This document shows, one piece after another, positions 53,034 through 60,944 of a stretch of 64,000 nucleotides of DNA. The notes beneath the pieces were generated by a model. The model was given only the letters and a program-made list of their open reading frames with translations. It made no database searches and was not told where the DNA came from. The translations under genes and the position numbers were made by a program. The stretch covers positions 124,001 through 188,000 of the forward strand of contig NZ_FNDY01000004.1 of the NCBI RefSeq assembly GCF_900099895.1. The letters are read 5' to 3'. Source of the stretch: Paenibacillus naphthalenovorans. Its GTDB lineage: Bacteria; Bacillota; Bacilli; Paenibacillales; NBRC-103111. Each line of letters starts with the position of its first letter. Within the stretch, counting starts at the first letter, position 1.

Positions 53034-54656
53034 CTATGGGTTAAATACAAGTGTCAGTTGTTTTGTCCCGCCGGATTGAAGGGTGACGGTGGCCGGAATA
53101 CTCAACGCCGTTCCTCCCGCCAGCGACCTTAGCGTGCTGACCGATACGCCGTCGCCCTGCGGATCGGCACCTCCCAATATTTGGCTTACATCAATATGGA
53201 CGGTACCTTGATCAAATGCAATGCTCTTCGTCATTCCCATGGCGGTAACGGAGATCGACTGGACATCAGGGGAAGCCTGAATGGAAAAACCGGTAAAACG
53301 ATCCGAATCTGCAATCGAGCCTGGTAACGTAAACGAAATCACGTTGTCTTCTCCAATCTCGGCAGCAATACGCTGTCCGCCGATATTTGCAAATGCGGAC
53401 TGAATCCACTGCCCGCTTTCAGGCTGGGAACCCGACGACTCCAGATCAGTTATTTTGGCTTCGGCCTCTTGCAAAAGGTTCAAATTAGCGAAATCCGTAT
53501 CGACAGCGCCTTTGGATTTGGCCGCTTCTACTTTTTCCCGAGCCTCTGTTACCGCCTGTTTATGACTCAAGGTGAGCTGATCCACGGAAGGCAGAGCCTC
53601 AATGGCATCTACCGCCGCTTGAATCTCCCGGACCGGCAGCGCTCCGGTTACGGTTACACCGGAATCCCGACCCTTATAACTTAATGTATAAACAGTCCCT
53701 CGCGTCTGGGTGGACGTCGTGAGTACGATGACCTTGCCCCCGCTTCCCTCTTTCAGCGAAGCGTTCTGTACAGTCAGCCCGTTATCAAAGGCAAAATCGC
53801 TGCTGCTTACTGTACTGACGGCAAGGTTGAATGTAACTTCCACCGTGGTTTGATCGATTGCGGTCAATTGTTGAACAGCAATGCTTCCAGGCGCGGTGGT
53901 TGAGCCTGTACCTCCGCCTGCACTTGAACCAGGTGGTGTCTTCGGCGCTCCCGTACCCGATCCGGCAGGACCGGAAGGCTCCTTCGCGATGCGGTTGGCA
54001 GCCTCTATGAAGGAATCGCGGTTAAAATTAAACTCGAAAGCCAATCGGGCCAGCGCTTGTCTTTGCGTATGTTCGCCCGGAGCAAATCTCAGAGTCCCGT
54101 CCGCATTAGCGATCCCCTGAATGAAGCCTATATGATAAGCCAAAGCAACATAAGGTTTTGCCCAATCCGACACCTGATCTATATCCGTAAAGGGCACCTC
54201 AAGAGCCAGCTTGCCGGCTTTGTCTTCCAGACCAAACGCACGTATAAAAAAACCGGCTATTTGTTCTCTGGTCACGGGTTCATTCGGAGAGAACGCTGCT
54301 TGTGAGGTCCCTCTCGTAATTCCTGATTTCGCCAATGCTCCTACGTAACCTCTATACCAGGCATCCTCCGGAACATCTTCAAACTCTGACGCCGCCTCCG
54401 GATCTTCGGCAAGCTTTAAGGATAGAACGAGAATTTTGGCGAGATCGGCGCGGGTTACAGCTTGGGCTGGCCGGAATGTTCCGTCTTCATAACCGTTGAG
54501 GAATCCCGCCTCTGCCAAACGCGAAATTTCTGCTGCTGCATAGGATTCATTCAAATCACTAAAAGCTACATTGGCACTAACCTCGGCAGTTGCAACCATA
54601 CTCACTAGGGCAGACATCAAAAAAGTACGTTTCCATAAGCGGCTTTTATACCCCAA
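53034..54656 (-). CDS. SLH-domain surface protein with Ig-like domain and one copy of the shared repeat
   Basis: A secreted protein of 540 aa: signal peptide (WKRTFLMSALVSMVATAEV), three SLH domains, a Pro/Gly/Ser/Thr spacer, an SbsA-type Ig-like domain (VEVTFNLAVSTVSSSDFAF), a helical linker like that of its neighbour (LPSVDQLTLSHKQAVTEARE), and one C-terminal repeat with DPQGDGVSVSTLR. The start is TTG at 54656 with GGAGGAGG about 10 bases upstream. It precedes the other SLH gene and a 23-bp palindrome lies about 42 bases upstream. It anchors to the cell envelope; its partner or ligand is unknown. Confidence 0.85.
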   Translation of the reverse strand: MGYKSRLWKRTFLMSALVSMVATAEVSANVAFSDLNESYAAAEISRLAEAGFLNGYEDGTFRPAQAVTRADLAKILVLSLKLAEDPEAASEFEDVPEDAWYRGYVGALAKSGITRGTSQAAFSPNEPVTREQIAGFFIRAFGLEDKAGKLALEVPFTDIDQVSDWAKPYVALAYHIGFIQGIANADGTLRFAPGEHTQRQALARLAFEFNFNRDSFIEAANRIAKEPSGPAGSGTGAPKTPPGSSAGGGTGSTTAPGSIAVQQLTAIDQTTVEVTFNLAVSTVSSSDFAFDNGLTVQNASLKEGSGGKVIVLTTSTQTRGTVYTLSYKGRDSGVTVTGALPVREIQAAVDAIEALPSVDQLTLSHKQAVTEAREKVEAAKSKGAVDTDFANLNLLQEAEAKITDLESSGSQPESGQWIQSAFANIGGQRIAAEIGEDNVISFTLPGSIADSDRFTGFSIQASPDVQSISVTAMGMTKSIAFDQGTVHIDVSQILGGADPQGDGVSVSTLRSLAGGTALSIPATVTLQSGGTKQLTLVFNP

Positions 54657-54697
54657 AATATCAAATCCTCCTCCATCCAAAGCTTATCTATGTATCT

Positions 54698-54720
54698 ATA
54701 TGATACAAAATGTATCATAT
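54698..54720. promoter_or_regulatory. palindrome GATAC-N5-GTATC (copy 2), before the SLH genes
   Basis: Arms ATATGATACA and TGTATCATAT are perfect complements with a 3-base centre (23 bp). It lies 42 bases upstream of the SLH start and overlaps the likely promoter. Core and spacing match copies 1 and 3. Confidence 0.6.
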
Positions 54721-54799
54721 TCTCGCTTTTTTTTCCACCATTTATTGTGAATTTTTAATAAATATTTATTTTGAGGCAGCTTATTGCCTTTAAGAGCAT

Positions 54800-54816
54800 C
54801 GATACAATTAGTATCG
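54800..54816. promoter_or_regulatory. palindrome CGATAC-N5-GTATCG (copy 3)
   Basis: CGATAC and GTATCG are perfect complements around AATTA. It lies 99 bases from copy 2, between serC's end and the SLH genes, so it is upstream of the SLH operon. Two spaced sites would permit looping or cooperative binding. Confidence 0.5.
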
Positions 54817-54827
54817 GAAGTGATGAT

Positions 54828-54862
54828 AAAAAATGCCGGGAAGCTCTTTCTCCGGCATTTTT
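54828..54862 (-). terminator. rho-independent terminator of serC
   Basis: AAAAATGCCGG pairs with CCGGCATTTTT, with a TTTTTTATC tract on the minus strand. It lies 13 bases past the serC stop. Confidence 0.88.
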
Positions 54863-54874
54863 AAGCGAATGTTC

Positions 54875-55963
54875 TTATCCGTTGCGTTTTTGAAAATCAA
54901 CCATAAATTCTGCCAGCGCCTTGCAGGCCTCATAAGGAACGGCATTGTATGTCGATGCACGCAGTCCGCCAACGCTGCGGTGTCCCTTGAGTCCAACGAA
55001 GCCGTGCTGCTCCGACTCTTTAATAAACTGCTTCTCCAGCTCATCGTCTTTCAGACGGAAGGTGATGTTCATGATAGAGCGGCTGCCAGGATCTACTACG
55101 CCGCGGTAGAAACCGCCGCTTTGGTCAATCGCTTTGTAGATGAGGCTCGTCTTCTCACGATTGCGCTTTTCCATCGCGGTCAATCCGCCGTTGTCCCTGA
55201 TCCACTTCAGCACCAGATTCACCATGTATACCGAGTATACCGGCGGAGTATTGTATAAGGAATTATTCTTCACATGTGTTTCATACCGCAGCATCGTCGG
55301 GATATTTTTAGGCGTATCCTGAAGCATGTCTTCCCGCAAAATGACGACCGTCACGCCCGATGGCCCCAGATTTTTTTGCGCACCTGCATAAATCATGGCG
55401 AATTTGGAAACATCGACAGGACGGCAAAGAATGTCGCTCGACATATCGCCGATGAGCGGAACGCTGCCGGTATCCGGATACTGCTGATACTGGGCGCCTT
55501 CGATCGTTTCATTCGAAGTAATGTGCAGGTAAGCCGTGCCGGGATCCAGTGCCAATTGACTTACATCCGGAATACGGGTAAACTTGTCGGCTTCCGAGCT
55601 GGCCACGATCTTCGTTTCACCGAACAGCTTCGCTTCCTTGAGCGCTTTATCCGCCCAAGACCCGGTATGAACATAGCCGCCCACTTGGCCGGCTTTCAAG
55701 AAATTCATCGGAATCGCAGCAAACTGCGTGCTTGCCCCGCCCTGCATAAACAAAACCTTGTAGCCGTCCGGGATCGCAAACAATTCCTTAAGCAGGCTTT
55801 GTGTTTCCGCATTTAACTGTTCGTACTGAGAGCTGCGGTGGGAAATTTCCATAATGGACATACCGATTCCCTGGTATTCCACTAGTTCTTCCTGCGCCTT
55901 CTGAAGCACTTCCAAAGGCAGCGCCGCGGGTCCCGCATTGAAATTGTATGCGCGCTTAGTCAC
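54875..55963 (-). CDS. serC: phosphoserine aminotransferase
   Basis: A 362-aa PLP-dependent enzyme. It begins MTKRAYNFNAGPAALP, carries SHRSSQYEQ and MQGGASTQFAAIPMN, the PLP-lysine in YAGAQKNLGPSG and the C-terminal GHRSVGGLRASTYNAV. It transfers an amino group from glutamate to 3-phosphohydroxypyruvate in serine synthesis. The GTG at 55963 is preferred: AAGGTG lies 8 bases upstream, and family members start there. It appears monocistronic. Confidence 0.95.
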   Translation of the reverse strand: MTKRAYNFNAGPAALPLEVLQKAQEELVEYQGIGMSIMEISHRSSQYEQLNAETQSLLKELFAIPDGYKVLFMQGGASTQFAAIPMNFLKAGQVGGYVHTGSWADKALKEAKLFGETKIVASSEADKFTRIPDVSQLALDPGTAYLHITSNETIEGAQYQQYPDTGSVPLIGDMSSDILCRPVDVSKFAMIYAGAQKNLGPSGVTVVILREDMLQDTPKNIPTMLRYETHVKNNSLYNTPPVYSVYMVNLVLKWIRDNGGLTAMEKRNREKTSLIYKAIDQSGGFYRGVVDPGSRSIMNITFRLKDDELEKQFIKESEQHGFVGLKGHRSVGGLRASTYNAVPYEACKALAEFMVDFQKRNG

Positions 55964-56123
55964 TGATTTCACACCTTCGCTTTTTCATAGGATATACGCT
56001 ATGATAGCAAAGTTCGTCACGCTTCATCAAGTATTTGTTTACAGGATTCATCAGATTGCCCTACTTTGCAAAGCATAAGGTTATAAAATAGTAACAAACG
56101 ACAAAAAAAGAGGTGTATCCCCT

Positions 56124-56708
56124 ATGATCGAACCGCGTTGGTTTGTCGCCATCCCTATTCCTGACGAAATACGAACCGTCCTGAAAGAGAACATGGACGT
56201 CATGAAGAAACCGTATGCTTTTCAAAAGTGGGTCCATCCCCAAGATCTGCATATCACATTGAAATTTTTGGGAGCAGCCTCAGCGACAGCCCGCCGTCAA
56301 ATCGTGCAAAGCTTAACCGCACTTACCTCGTCTTTCCCTGCTTTTGACCTGCGTCTAAAAGGATGGGGGACTTTCGGCCGTCCCGCTTCCCCCGGCATCC
56401 TCTGGGCAGGAGTTGGAGGCGATCTGCAGCGTCTGTTTGCTCTGCAGGCCGGAGTCGAGCACGCAGCGCTCCAGGCGGAATTTGAGCGTGAAAAGCGCCC
56501 TTACAGCCCTCATATCACTCTGGCACGAAGATATAATGGAAAAACTAAATTCCCGTCGGATCCATGGACAGCCGAGTCCGCAAATCCCGATGCCTCCCTG
56601 CATGCATGGCAGGTACAAAAAGTGGTCTTGTACCGGAGCCATTTGCACCAGAATCCGATGTACGAAGAAATAGAGTATTTCCCGCTGGTTTATGGCAATA
56701 AGGGCTAA
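56124..56708 (+). CDS. thpR: RNA 2',3'-cyclic phosphodiesterase (ThpR/LigT)
   Basis: A 194-aa 2H phosphoesterase with both catalytic motifs: His43-X-Thr45 (DLHITLKFLG) and His130-X-Thr132 (SPHITLARR). It opens 2',3'-cyclic phosphate ends of RNA. AGAGGTG precedes the ATG. The stop overlaps by 4 bases the end of the convergent zinc-ribbon gene. Confidence 0.92.
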   Translation: MIEPRWFVAIPIPDEIRTVLKENMDVMKKPYAFQKWVHPQDLHITLKFLGAASATARRQIVQSLTALTSSFPAFDLRLKGWGTFGRPASPGILWAGVGGDLQRLFALQAGVEHAALQAEFEREKRPYSPHITLARRYNGKTKFPSDPWTAESANPDASLHAWQVQKVVLYRSHLHQNPMYEEIEYFPLVYGNKG

Positions 56709-56959
56709 AGGGTATTTAATTGTTCACATTGGGGGCACCGGTATACGGCTAAAATAGGAAGAGATACAATTCTAACATTCTTAATCAATACATGATTACA
56801 TGAACCGCATACAAAGTCCATTCCATTCTCCGTTCCTTCAAAGAAAGGGCTGAGGTCTTTGTCAGGTTTCTGTAAGACCGGAAAAGTAATCTTCTCTGGG
56901 TACTCGACTATCGTCATCTTTCTTTCCCTTGGTACTTTTTTCACAATTCTTGGCGGCAT
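56705..56959 (-). CDS. small zinc-ribbon protein (84 aa)
   Basis: A basic N-terminus (PPRIVKKVPRERK) and a C-terminal ribbon with Cys51, Cys54, Cys75 and Cys78 (CGSC...CPQC). The spacing suits one structural zinc and nucleic-acid or protein contact. GGAAGG lies about 10 bases before the ATG at 56959; a TTG at 56989 would overlap a palindromic element. I do not recognise a named family. Confidence 0.68.
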   Translation of the reverse strand: MPPRIVKKVPRERKMTIVEYPEKITFPVLQKPDKDLSPFFEGTENGMDFVCGSCNHVLIKNVRIVSLPILAVYRCPQCEQLNTL

Positions 56960-56982
56960 GATACATCTACCTTCCCGGTTTA

Positions 56983-56997
56983 GATACAATTTGTAAC
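56983..56997. promoter_or_regulatory. near-palindrome GATAC-N5-GTAAC (copy 4, degenerate)
   Basis: GATACAATTTGTAAC differs by one base from the GATAC-N5-GTATC pattern. It lies 24 bases upstream of the zinc-ribbon start. Confidence 0.35.
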
Positions 56998-57220
56998 ATA
57001 ATTTTAGCCAATTTAGTCGATTTTATCAATAGTTTAATGGTAGATTTTCACTAAAATAGCATATAAAAAGAAACATTTAGTATCAAAGAAGGGGGGCTCT
57101 TATCTTAATCTATAACGAATCATAGGATTTCATCGCAGACCGTACGCTTTGGAGATCATATAATGGGTACAAAAGACTTAAATTTTTATTCAAATTTAAC
57201 CAAGATATAACAAATTCATA

Positions 57221-57249
57221 TTGTCCCAAAATGTAAATTCGTATATGAT
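57221..57249 (+). promoter_or_regulatory. sigma-A-type promoter of the riboswitch transcript
   Basis: TTGTCC (57221-57226) and TATGAT (57244-57249) are 17 bases apart. Transcription would begin near 57256, about 20 bases before the aptamer. Confidence 0.65.
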
Positions 57250-57276
57250 AGGTTCACAACCACCATAAAACGAGAT

Positions 57277-57361
57277 AATTGGCAAAACCATTGAAAAATG
57301 GTGACGCAAAGCTATAGGGGCTACCTTGAGCTATTCGCTTCAACATGCCAGCCAGTTGCCG
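57277..57361 (+). ncRNA. c-di-GMP-I (GEMM) riboswitch
   Basis: Conserved GEMM features appear in order: GGCAA closing strand (57281-57285), the P2-type hairpin CCATT-GAAA-AATGG with a GNRA tetraloop, the invariant GACGCAAAGC (57303-57312), TATAGGGGCTA, then ATGCCAGCCAGTTGCC, whose TTGCC (57356-57360) pairs with the first strand. The match to clostridial and Bacillus class I aptamers is close. A small hairpin (GCCG-AAAAC-CGGC, 57358-57370) shares bases with the closing stem and could be the expression switch. It controls the 66-aa gene that follows. Confidence 0.88.
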
Positions 57362-57412
57362 AAAACCGGCTTCCGTTGGAATGATGTGGGACTAATGGGA
57401 AGGGGTTGGAAC

Positions 57413-57613
57413 ATGAAGAACCTAATGAAACATGATGTAAAGGACCTAATTGATCAGGATGTACAGGAATTAGTGAATTGCTTGCATCTCCCGGAAAATG
57501 AAATATTGGAACGATTTTCTTTCACCCATGAAGGGGAGATCTTGTCCAATGAAAATGCAATGAGGTTTATCCTTTTTCTAAAATCCGAATTGTTAAAAGA
57601 GTGCACCGGATGA
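57413..57613 (+). CDS. hypothetical protein under c-di-GMP riboswitch control (66 aa)
   Basis: Begins MKNLMKHDVKDLIDQDVQEL and is largely helical and acidic, with one Cys in the middle and one near the end. ATG at 57413 follows GGGAAGGGG. A longer frame from TTG 57326 would start inside the aptamer and is rejected. I do not recognise the family. It is the only plus-strand gene between the riboswitch and a terminator, so it is the direct target: a small c-di-GMP-responsive protein, perhaps linked to motility, biofilm or sporulation choices. Confidence 0.65.
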   Translation: MKNLMKHDVKDLIDQDVQELVNCLHLPENEILERFSFTHEGEILSNENAMRFILFLKSELLKECTG

Positions 57614-57628
57614 GTGCACTTTTGTTTT
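57597..57628. terminator. bidirectional terminator between convergent small genes
   Basis: AGTGCAC (57600-57606) pairs with GTGCACT (57614-57620), followed by TTTTGTTTTTG on the plus strand and TCTTTTAAC on the minus strand. It overlaps the stop of the riboswitch-controlled gene. Confidence 0.8.
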
Positions 57629-57640
57629 TGTTCACAACCG

Positions 57641-57820
57641 TCAAGTCTGTATTTCATCTATAAAGCGGCGAGATTTACTAAGAGTCTGCGACGGCTGGGT
57701 TTTCAGATCGGATTCTATCAGATGATTTATATAATCTCCACTTACCAGATAAGGCAACCTTGTACCCAAATTTAAGGATACCAGTATTTTCTGAACGTCA
57801 ATTTCAATTTTATTATTCAT
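57641..57820 (-). CDS. small hypothetical protein (59 aa), second gene of a mini-operon
   Basis: ATG at 57820 to TGA at 57641 encodes a soluble protein starting MNNKIEIDVQKILVSLNLG, with a polar, basic end (SQTLSKSRRFIDEIQT). It overlaps the preceding gene's stop as TAATG, indicating translational coupling. No family recognised. It is convergent with the c-di-GMP-controlled gene. Confidence 0.55.
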   Translation of the reverse strand: MNNKIEIDVQKILVSLNLGTRLPYLVSGDYINHLIESDLKTQPSQTLSKSRRFIDEIQT

Positions 57821-57999
57821 TATTTGACCACCCGATTAATAGAATCTTCATAAACCGTCTGTTGAACACTGGCTGTGTCGGTCTGCACGTAGCCGCCAGC
57901 CGCAGAAGCTTGATTCTCAAAATGCTTTTTCCCAAACACGATAACCGCGATATTTGCCACGAACAACAGCACTACGATGGACCATTTGAAAAAGTTCAA
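57820..57999 (-). CDS. small single-helix membrane protein (59 aa), first gene of a mini-operon
   Basis: A TTG at 57999 (GGAGG 9 bases upstream) opens a frame reading MNFFKWSIVVLLFVANIAVI, one helix at about 5-23, then a 35-residue polar external or cytoplasmic tail with Ala/Gly/Thr/Gln. It ends at TAA 57820, overlapping the next start. The good ribosome site, clean membrane segment and overlap support a real coupled pair. Confidence 0.6.
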   Translation of the reverse strand: MNFFKWSIVVLLFVANIAVIVFGKKHFENQASAAGGYVQTDTASVQQTVYEDSINRVVK

Positions 58000-58197
58000 T
58001 TCCGCATACCTCCGATATAGGTTTACAGAGGTAACCTTACCAGCTTTATACTAAAAAGTAACTCGAAGGATGTCGGTAGAAAAAAAAGATTTATAAATTA
58101 AATCATTTTGACTATCATAGGCTGGCATTTCTTCATAAAGCCGAAACATTATGTATCTAATCCGTTGGAATTATAGTAATATGATACTAAATGGTGC

Positions 58198-58983
58198 ATG
58201 AAGGGAGAAACGAGACGTTTGTCGATTTTATGGGGGATCATCCTTGCCATTGCCGCTTGTTATCTGCTGTTTATTTTTCCGACTCAATGGTTGAAGGTGG
58301 AGAAAGTCAGACACTCGCTGGGATTAAACATAAAAATATTACAAATCAGCGATATGCATATAGAACGGCTTCGGATTCGTCCCGAGCAATTAAGAAGGGT
58401 CATACAACAGGAGCGGCCGGACTATCTGTTCCTTACGGGAGATTATACAAAGCTGGAAGCGTACCTTCCTTTATTGAAGCGTTATCTGAACGTGTTCCAA
58501 GCAAGCGGCATCCCTGCCTTTGGCGTGCTCGGAAATCACGATTATCAACAGCGGAAAGTGAGCAAACTCATCAAGCTGCTTCAGCAAAGCGGAATCCATC
58601 TTCTGCGTAATGAATCGGTTCGGCTTCCCGGGTTTGAACTCATCGGGATCGACGACTACGACAGCGGCAAAAGTCGTATCGGCGAATCCTTTCATGGAAC
58701 AAACACCGGCCGCCCGCGCATTGTGATTACCCATGACCCTAATATTGTACTCGAGATGAGGGAGCGGTTTGATTATCTTATGGCGGGGCATCTCCACGGC
58801 AAGCAATTGAATATCCCTTTCTTTTATCGGCTTCGACCAATGGGAAAGCTGCCTGCTATGGGAATTTATAAGGGGCTGCATCGAGGGCCATACGGAACCT
58901 ATTATATCTCCAAGGGGATGGGGCAGACTGGAGTCAATGCTCGTTTTCTTGTCCGAAGCGAAGTTACTTTGCACTTTTTATAA
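58198..58983 (+). CDS. membrane-anchored metallophosphoesterase
   Basis: A 261-aa protein with one N-terminal helix (about 8-28) and a calcineurin-like phosphoesterase domain: ISDMH (metal Asp and His), TGDYTK, GNHDY, ITHDPN and AGHLHG. It resembles the YkuE/YaeI group, whose members act at the outer membrane face or on lipid precursors. The ATG at 58198 has no ribosome site; a TTG at 58219 with GGGAG 11 bases upstream is an alternative that removes seven residues. It is convergent with the sinR-like gene. Confidence 0.88.
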   Translation: MKGETRRLSILWGIILAIAACYLLFIFPTQWLKVEKVRHSLGLNIKILQISDMHIERLRIRPEQLRRVIQQERPDYLFLTGDYTKLEAYLPLLKRYLNVFQASGIPAFGVLGNHDYQQRKVSKLIKLLQQSGIHLLRNESVRLPGFELIGIDDYDSGKSRIGESFHGTNTGRPRIVITHDPNIVLEMRERFDYLMAGHLHGKQLNIPFFYRLRPMGKLPAMGIYKGLHRGPYGTYYISKGMGQTGVNARFLVRSEVTLHFL

Positions 58984-59007
58984 AGCCCCTTATACCAACT
59001 AGACCGC

Positions 59008-59325
59008 CTAAGCATGACTGTTATATTGGCTCAAACAGCTCCTGACCTCGTCAATACTTAAGCCGGAGGCCCGTACCTCCCTAACCAATTGAACCCATTC
59101 CTTCTCCAGATATTCGACCTCACACTGTCCTTCTTCTCTAATAAGGTTATGAATATCTACACTAAGAACTACAGCAATTTTGTGTAAAAACTCGATGGAA
59201 GGATTATGTTGAATATTTCTTTCGATGGAGCTCAAATACGATTTGGCCACTCCAGCCCGGCTCGCAAGTTCCGAGAGTGACAAACGCTTTTTCTGCCTCA
59301 GTTTTTGTATACGCTTTCCAATCAT
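59008..59325 (-). CDS. sinR: SinR-type helix-turn-helix regulator
   Basis: A 105-aa protein. N-terminal Xre helix-turn-helix (IGKRIQKLRQKKRLSLSELA, then AGVAKSYLSSIERN) and a C-terminal SinI-binding type helical hairpin (EKEWVQLVREVRASGLSIDE). This is the SinR layout; SinR is a biofilm repressor neutralised by SinI. AAAGGTG precedes the ATG. No sinI lies beside it. The nearby exopolysaccharide genes are plausible targets. Confidence 0.9.
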   Translation of the reverse strand: MIGKRIQKLRQKKRLSLSELASRAGVAKSYLSSIERNIQHNPSIEFLHKIAVVLSVDIHNLIREEGQCEVEYLEKEWVQLVREVRASGLSIDEVRSCLSQYNSHA

Positions 59326-59369
59326 AATATCACCTTTAAATTAGATAAATTAGTATCCATTGATTTTAG

Positions 59370-60365
59370 TCAACTGTTTTGCAATCGACTTAGCGCCTTG
59401 GATTGTGCTTGGCTTTTGAGCGATTCATACTCCTGCTTCCACGCGTTCGGTCCGGTATCGTTTAAACCGGCATCGCGCAGTTCTTGTTTTGCGTTCTGAA
59501 TAATACGATCGACTTGCCCGCTGCACCGTTTCTCCGCATCAGCTATTTTTTTGAAATATTTGTCCTTGATTGTTTGAAGTGCATCATTATCCAATTGCTC
59601 CTGATCACCCATAGCTGCCGAAATTTCATTTACGATCCCGTTAGCTTCAGCCTGGCATGTATTCTTGAGCTTCTCCAGCTCTGCTCTATATTTGTTCTCG
59701 ATTTCTGCCGTAATTCCTGATTTAGGATCCCGCTGGTTTGCAGAAGGAGCGGAAGGAGCAGCCTCAGGGGGAGCAGAGGTGGATTGGGTCGGCGGCTCTT
59801 CCGTACTGCTCTGCTGTTTCTTACGTGCTTCAAGCTCCTTTTTAATCTTCTTGCGCTCTTCCTCATCATAAACGCCCACTAATTCAATAGGATAGTTGGG
59901 GTCCAAAATAATGAGGTTTTTACCATATTTGCCGGTGATAGCTTTCAAGGCATCTATTTCCTGTTGACTGAGTTTTTGAAGCAGTAAATCCCGTATATGT
60001 TGTTTTTCCTCATTGTTCAGCTTATCGGTAGCCTGGCCAAGCAAGAAATAAATATCCCGCATGGACAAGCCCGAATTTAACAGAATCGCCGCTGCATCCA
60101 TCGCATCCTGCTTGCTGATCGGTTTATTGGCGAATTCATTGGCTTTTTCCAGCGTATTCCCCAATATAGGAGATGTGCTTTCCGGTTCCTTCAATTTACC
60201 GTTGTCCTCTTGCACATGCTGACGCTGCACTATATCTTCAATCGTTGTTGAACGAATCATCCAGTACATGTAGCTAATGTAAATCATGAAACCAAGGGCG
60301 ATTGCCAATAAGATCAGCAAACTCCATTTAAACCAACGCGACGGTCGTTTTAGAATTCCACTCAA
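59370..60365 (-). CDS. membrane-anchored hypothetical protein (331 aa)
   Basis: N-terminal helix (about 13-32), then a mostly helical, charged external region: a middle part with NLIILDPNYPIELVGVYDEE, a low-complexity Pro/Ser/Thr/Ala stretch (QSTEEPPTQSTSAPPEAAPS), and a C-terminal coiled-coil of about 110 residues with two cysteines. No known family recognised. The start is TTG at 60365 overlapping the VanZ stop (TTGA), so it is coupled to VanZ. Base composition matches the neighbours. Confidence 0.78.
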   Translation of the reverse strand: MSGILKRPSRWFKWSLLILLAIALGFMIYISYMYWMIRSTTIEDIVQRQHVQEDNGKLKEPESTSPILGNTLEKANEFANKPISKQDAMDAAAILLNSGLSMRDIYFLLGQATDKLNNEEKQHIRDLLLQKLSQQEIDALKAITGKYGKNLIILDPNYPIELVGVYDEEERKKIKKELEARKKQQSSTEEPPTQSTSAPPEAAPSAPSANQRDPKSGITAEIENKYRAELEKLKNTCQAEANGIVNEISAAMGDQEQLDNDALQTIKDKYFKKIADAEKRCSGQVDRIIQNAKQELRDAGLNDTGPNAWKQEYESLKSQAQSKALSRLQNS

Positions 60366-60886
60366 ACCGTATCACCACTTCTTTCTATCATTTGTTTGCA
60401 TAAATAATAAGTCATGATTCCAAAGGCAGCCCCGCAAGTATCCAGGATAACATCCGATATCATCGGCGTCCTGCCGGCCGTATAGATCTGATGCATCTCA
60501 TCCAAACCCGCGTATATCCCGCAAAAAAGAAGGGAAAGAACCATGTGTACTTTCGCCTTCCTGTGTATTATTCTTGCCGACAATCGGAATACAAGAAAAC
60601 CTAAGACCATATATTCCATGATATGAGCCAGCTTTCGAATGAAAAACTCCATAAACGCGGCAGCCCCATTCTTATGCACACTGATCTCTTTCCCGCCATA
60701 GTTCAGCTGTACTCCTGAAAAACGCTCTTTCACGACTTGTTCTGCCTTACTATTTTGAAGCCATGGTTTCAGATCCTGCTTTTCATGGGGCTGGGCCGAC
60801 ATCAGGAAAATTACCGTCATCCAACAGAGGAGCGGAATCCAATGGTTCCAGAAGGACACGCTCCTTCTGCGTCTTTTCATTCTCAA
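60362..60886 (-). CDS. VanZ-family membrane protein
   Basis: A 174-aa protein with four predicted helices and the VanZ pattern: IFLMSAQP near the N-terminus, KLAHIMEYMVLGFL, and CGIYAGLDEMHQIYTAGRTP with DVILDTCGAAFG. VanZ proteins give low-level teicoplanin resistance; the role of most members is unclear. A TTG at 60886 follows AAAGGATG. It lies downstream of the exopolysaccharide genes in the same direction. Confidence 0.85.
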   Translation of the reverse strand: MRMKRRRRSVSFWNHWIPLLCWMTVIFLMSAQPHEKQDLKPWLQNSKAEQVVKERFSGVQLNYGGKEISVHKNGAAAFMEFFIRKLAHIMEYMVLGFLVFRLSARIIHRKAKVHMVLSLLFCGIYAGLDEMHQIYTAGRTPMISDVILDTCGAAFGIMTYYLCKQMIERSGDTV

Positions 60887-60944
60887 ACGTTACGCATCCT
60901 TTTCATTGAATTCACTGACTGAACGGCTTCATAAGCTGCGGAAA

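Noticed and set aside
57326-57412. TTG start that would extend the riboswitch-controlled gene upstream
   Set aside because: The extension would be encoded by the aptamer itself; the ATG at 57413 has a good ribosome site.
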